DNA of 64,000 nt from contig NZ_JAKVIO010000001.1 of assembly GCF_022601895.1 (NCBI RefSeq), forward strand, positions 62,001 to 126,000. The letters are read 5' to 3'. Below, in pieces: positions 63,479-64,000 of the stretch (position 1 is its first letter; the number at the start of each line of letters is the position of its first letter). Origin of the DNA: Sphingomonas sp. LaA6.9. GTDB lineage: Bacteria; Pseudomonadota; Alphaproteobacteria; Sphingomonadales; Sphingomonadaceae. Under the pieces are notes generated by a model. The model was not told where the DNA came from. It did not search any database and saw nothing but the letters and a program-made list of their open reading frames with translations. The position numbers and the translations under genes were made by a program.

Positions 63479-64000
63479 ATGGCGGCGTCGTTCGTTGGTG
63501 CAGCGGGCAGCAATCATGGCGCGGGGTATGGGCGTCCAGTCCCTGCAGAACTGAGCGCAATCGGAGTACGAGCCTTTCGTCGAGCGCTTCTCGGCGCCGC
63601 CGCGACCACGACATTCCTGTATCTTGTCCTCGCCGACGCGCAGGCACAATGCGTCCCCGACAATCCGCCAGCCGGCGCGACCGTGACCTGCACCGGCTTC
63701 GATAATGACGGCTATTCCGCCAGCAATGCACCGATCACCGTCGAGATCCTCCAGGGCGCGACCATTGCGGGCACCGGCCTGAGCATCGCGGGGTCGGGCG
63801 ACGTCAATATCGACAATTCGGGCGCGATCCAGGGCAGTTCGGGCACCGCCGTCCGGATCGACGGCGTCGCCGGCTTCACCAAGGTTTTCGAGAACCACAC
63901 CGGCGGCAGTCTGAACGGCAATTTCCTGGGCAGCGGCGATGGCCGGATCGTCATACAGCAAAATGGCAATTTCAATGCAGGCGTCACCATCACCGGCAAC
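63479..64000 (+). CDS. Autotransporter-type protein, N-terminal part (runs off the end)
   Basis: Open from ATG 63479 to the window end (174 codons). An unusually long N-terminus precedes a signal region (FRRALLGAAATTTFLYLVLA, cleavage near DAQA-QC). The mature start CVPDNPPAGATVTCTGFDND, followed by NAPITVEILQGATIAGTGLS and GDVNIDNSGAIQGSSGTAVR, is the repeat style of alphaproteobacterial autotransporter passengers. The true start may lie further downstream. The beta-barrel domain is beyond the window, so type Va secretion is inferred from the passenger alone. Confidence 0.7.
   Translation, partial: MAASFVGAAGSNHGAGYGRPVPAELSAIGVRAFRRALLGAAATTTFLYLVLADAQAQCVPDNPPAGATVTCTGFDNDGYSASNAPITVEILQGATIAGTGLSIAGSGDVNIDNSGAIQGSSGTAVRIDGVAGFTKVFENHTGGSLNGNFLGSGDGRIVIQQNGNFNAGVTITGN

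Overview
The window looks like a chromosomal segment of a GC-rich sphingomonad (Alphaproteobacteria, Sphingomonadales). This rests on gene families and repeats read by eye: class II DAHP synthase, entericidin, dispersed palindromes with AGAGC/GCTCT ends, and CCTGAGC-TGTCGAAGG repeats. No database search was possible, so genus is left open.

Layout. 1-7.6 kb is housekeeping: the end of a 2-oxoacid:ferredoxin oxidoreductase beta subunit, photolyase, cyclopropane-fatty-acid synthase, a serine-hydrolase lipoprotein, a PilZ protein, an SDR, purF and hisI. 7.6-8.8 kb is a lower-GC patch with two small membrane proteins. 8.8-14.6 kb holds a MerR regulator with a palindromic operator, an acyl-CoA dehydrogenase, two PH-domain membrane proteins and a phospholipase D-like protein. 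14.7-18.5 kb has an arylsulfatase, a deletion scar joining the tails of a LysR gene and a CMD-cupin gene, an aldo/keto reductase and tRNA-Glu(CTC). 18.7-24.2 kb has a CHASE2-EAL protein, two very small proteins, DAHP synthase and a CcmI-like TPR protein.

24.4-40.9 kb is the most unusual block: two convergent gene groups that together look like an electron-transfer system from cytoplasm to outer membrane. The plus group encodes a fusion flavoprotein (FAD reductase, two cNMP domains, four [4Fe-4S] sites), a probable di-heme b membrane protein, an FHA protein with a decaheme periplasmic domain, and a CpdA-like phosphoesterase. The minus group encodes a pentaheme c554-like cytochrome, a lipoprotein with two GlcG/HbpS-like domains, an outer-membrane beta-barrel and a decaheme protein with an LVIVD-type C-terminus. 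Together they carry 25 c-heme motifs.

41-46.8 kb is metabolic (aldehyde dehydrogenase, acetolactate-synthase-like enzyme, 2-hydroxyacid dehydrogenase, cysS). 47-62.5 kb is a two-partner secretion locus on the minus strand: CHAT-TPR protein, CHASE2 adenylate cyclase, FecR-like periplasmic protein, TpsB transporter and a 2524-residue glycine-rich TpsA exoprotein. The window ends with a lipoprotein and the start of an autotransporter.

A theme is second-messenger signalling: cAMP (a cyclase, two cNMP domains, a CpdA-like phosphodiesterase) and c-di-GMP (PilZ, EAL).
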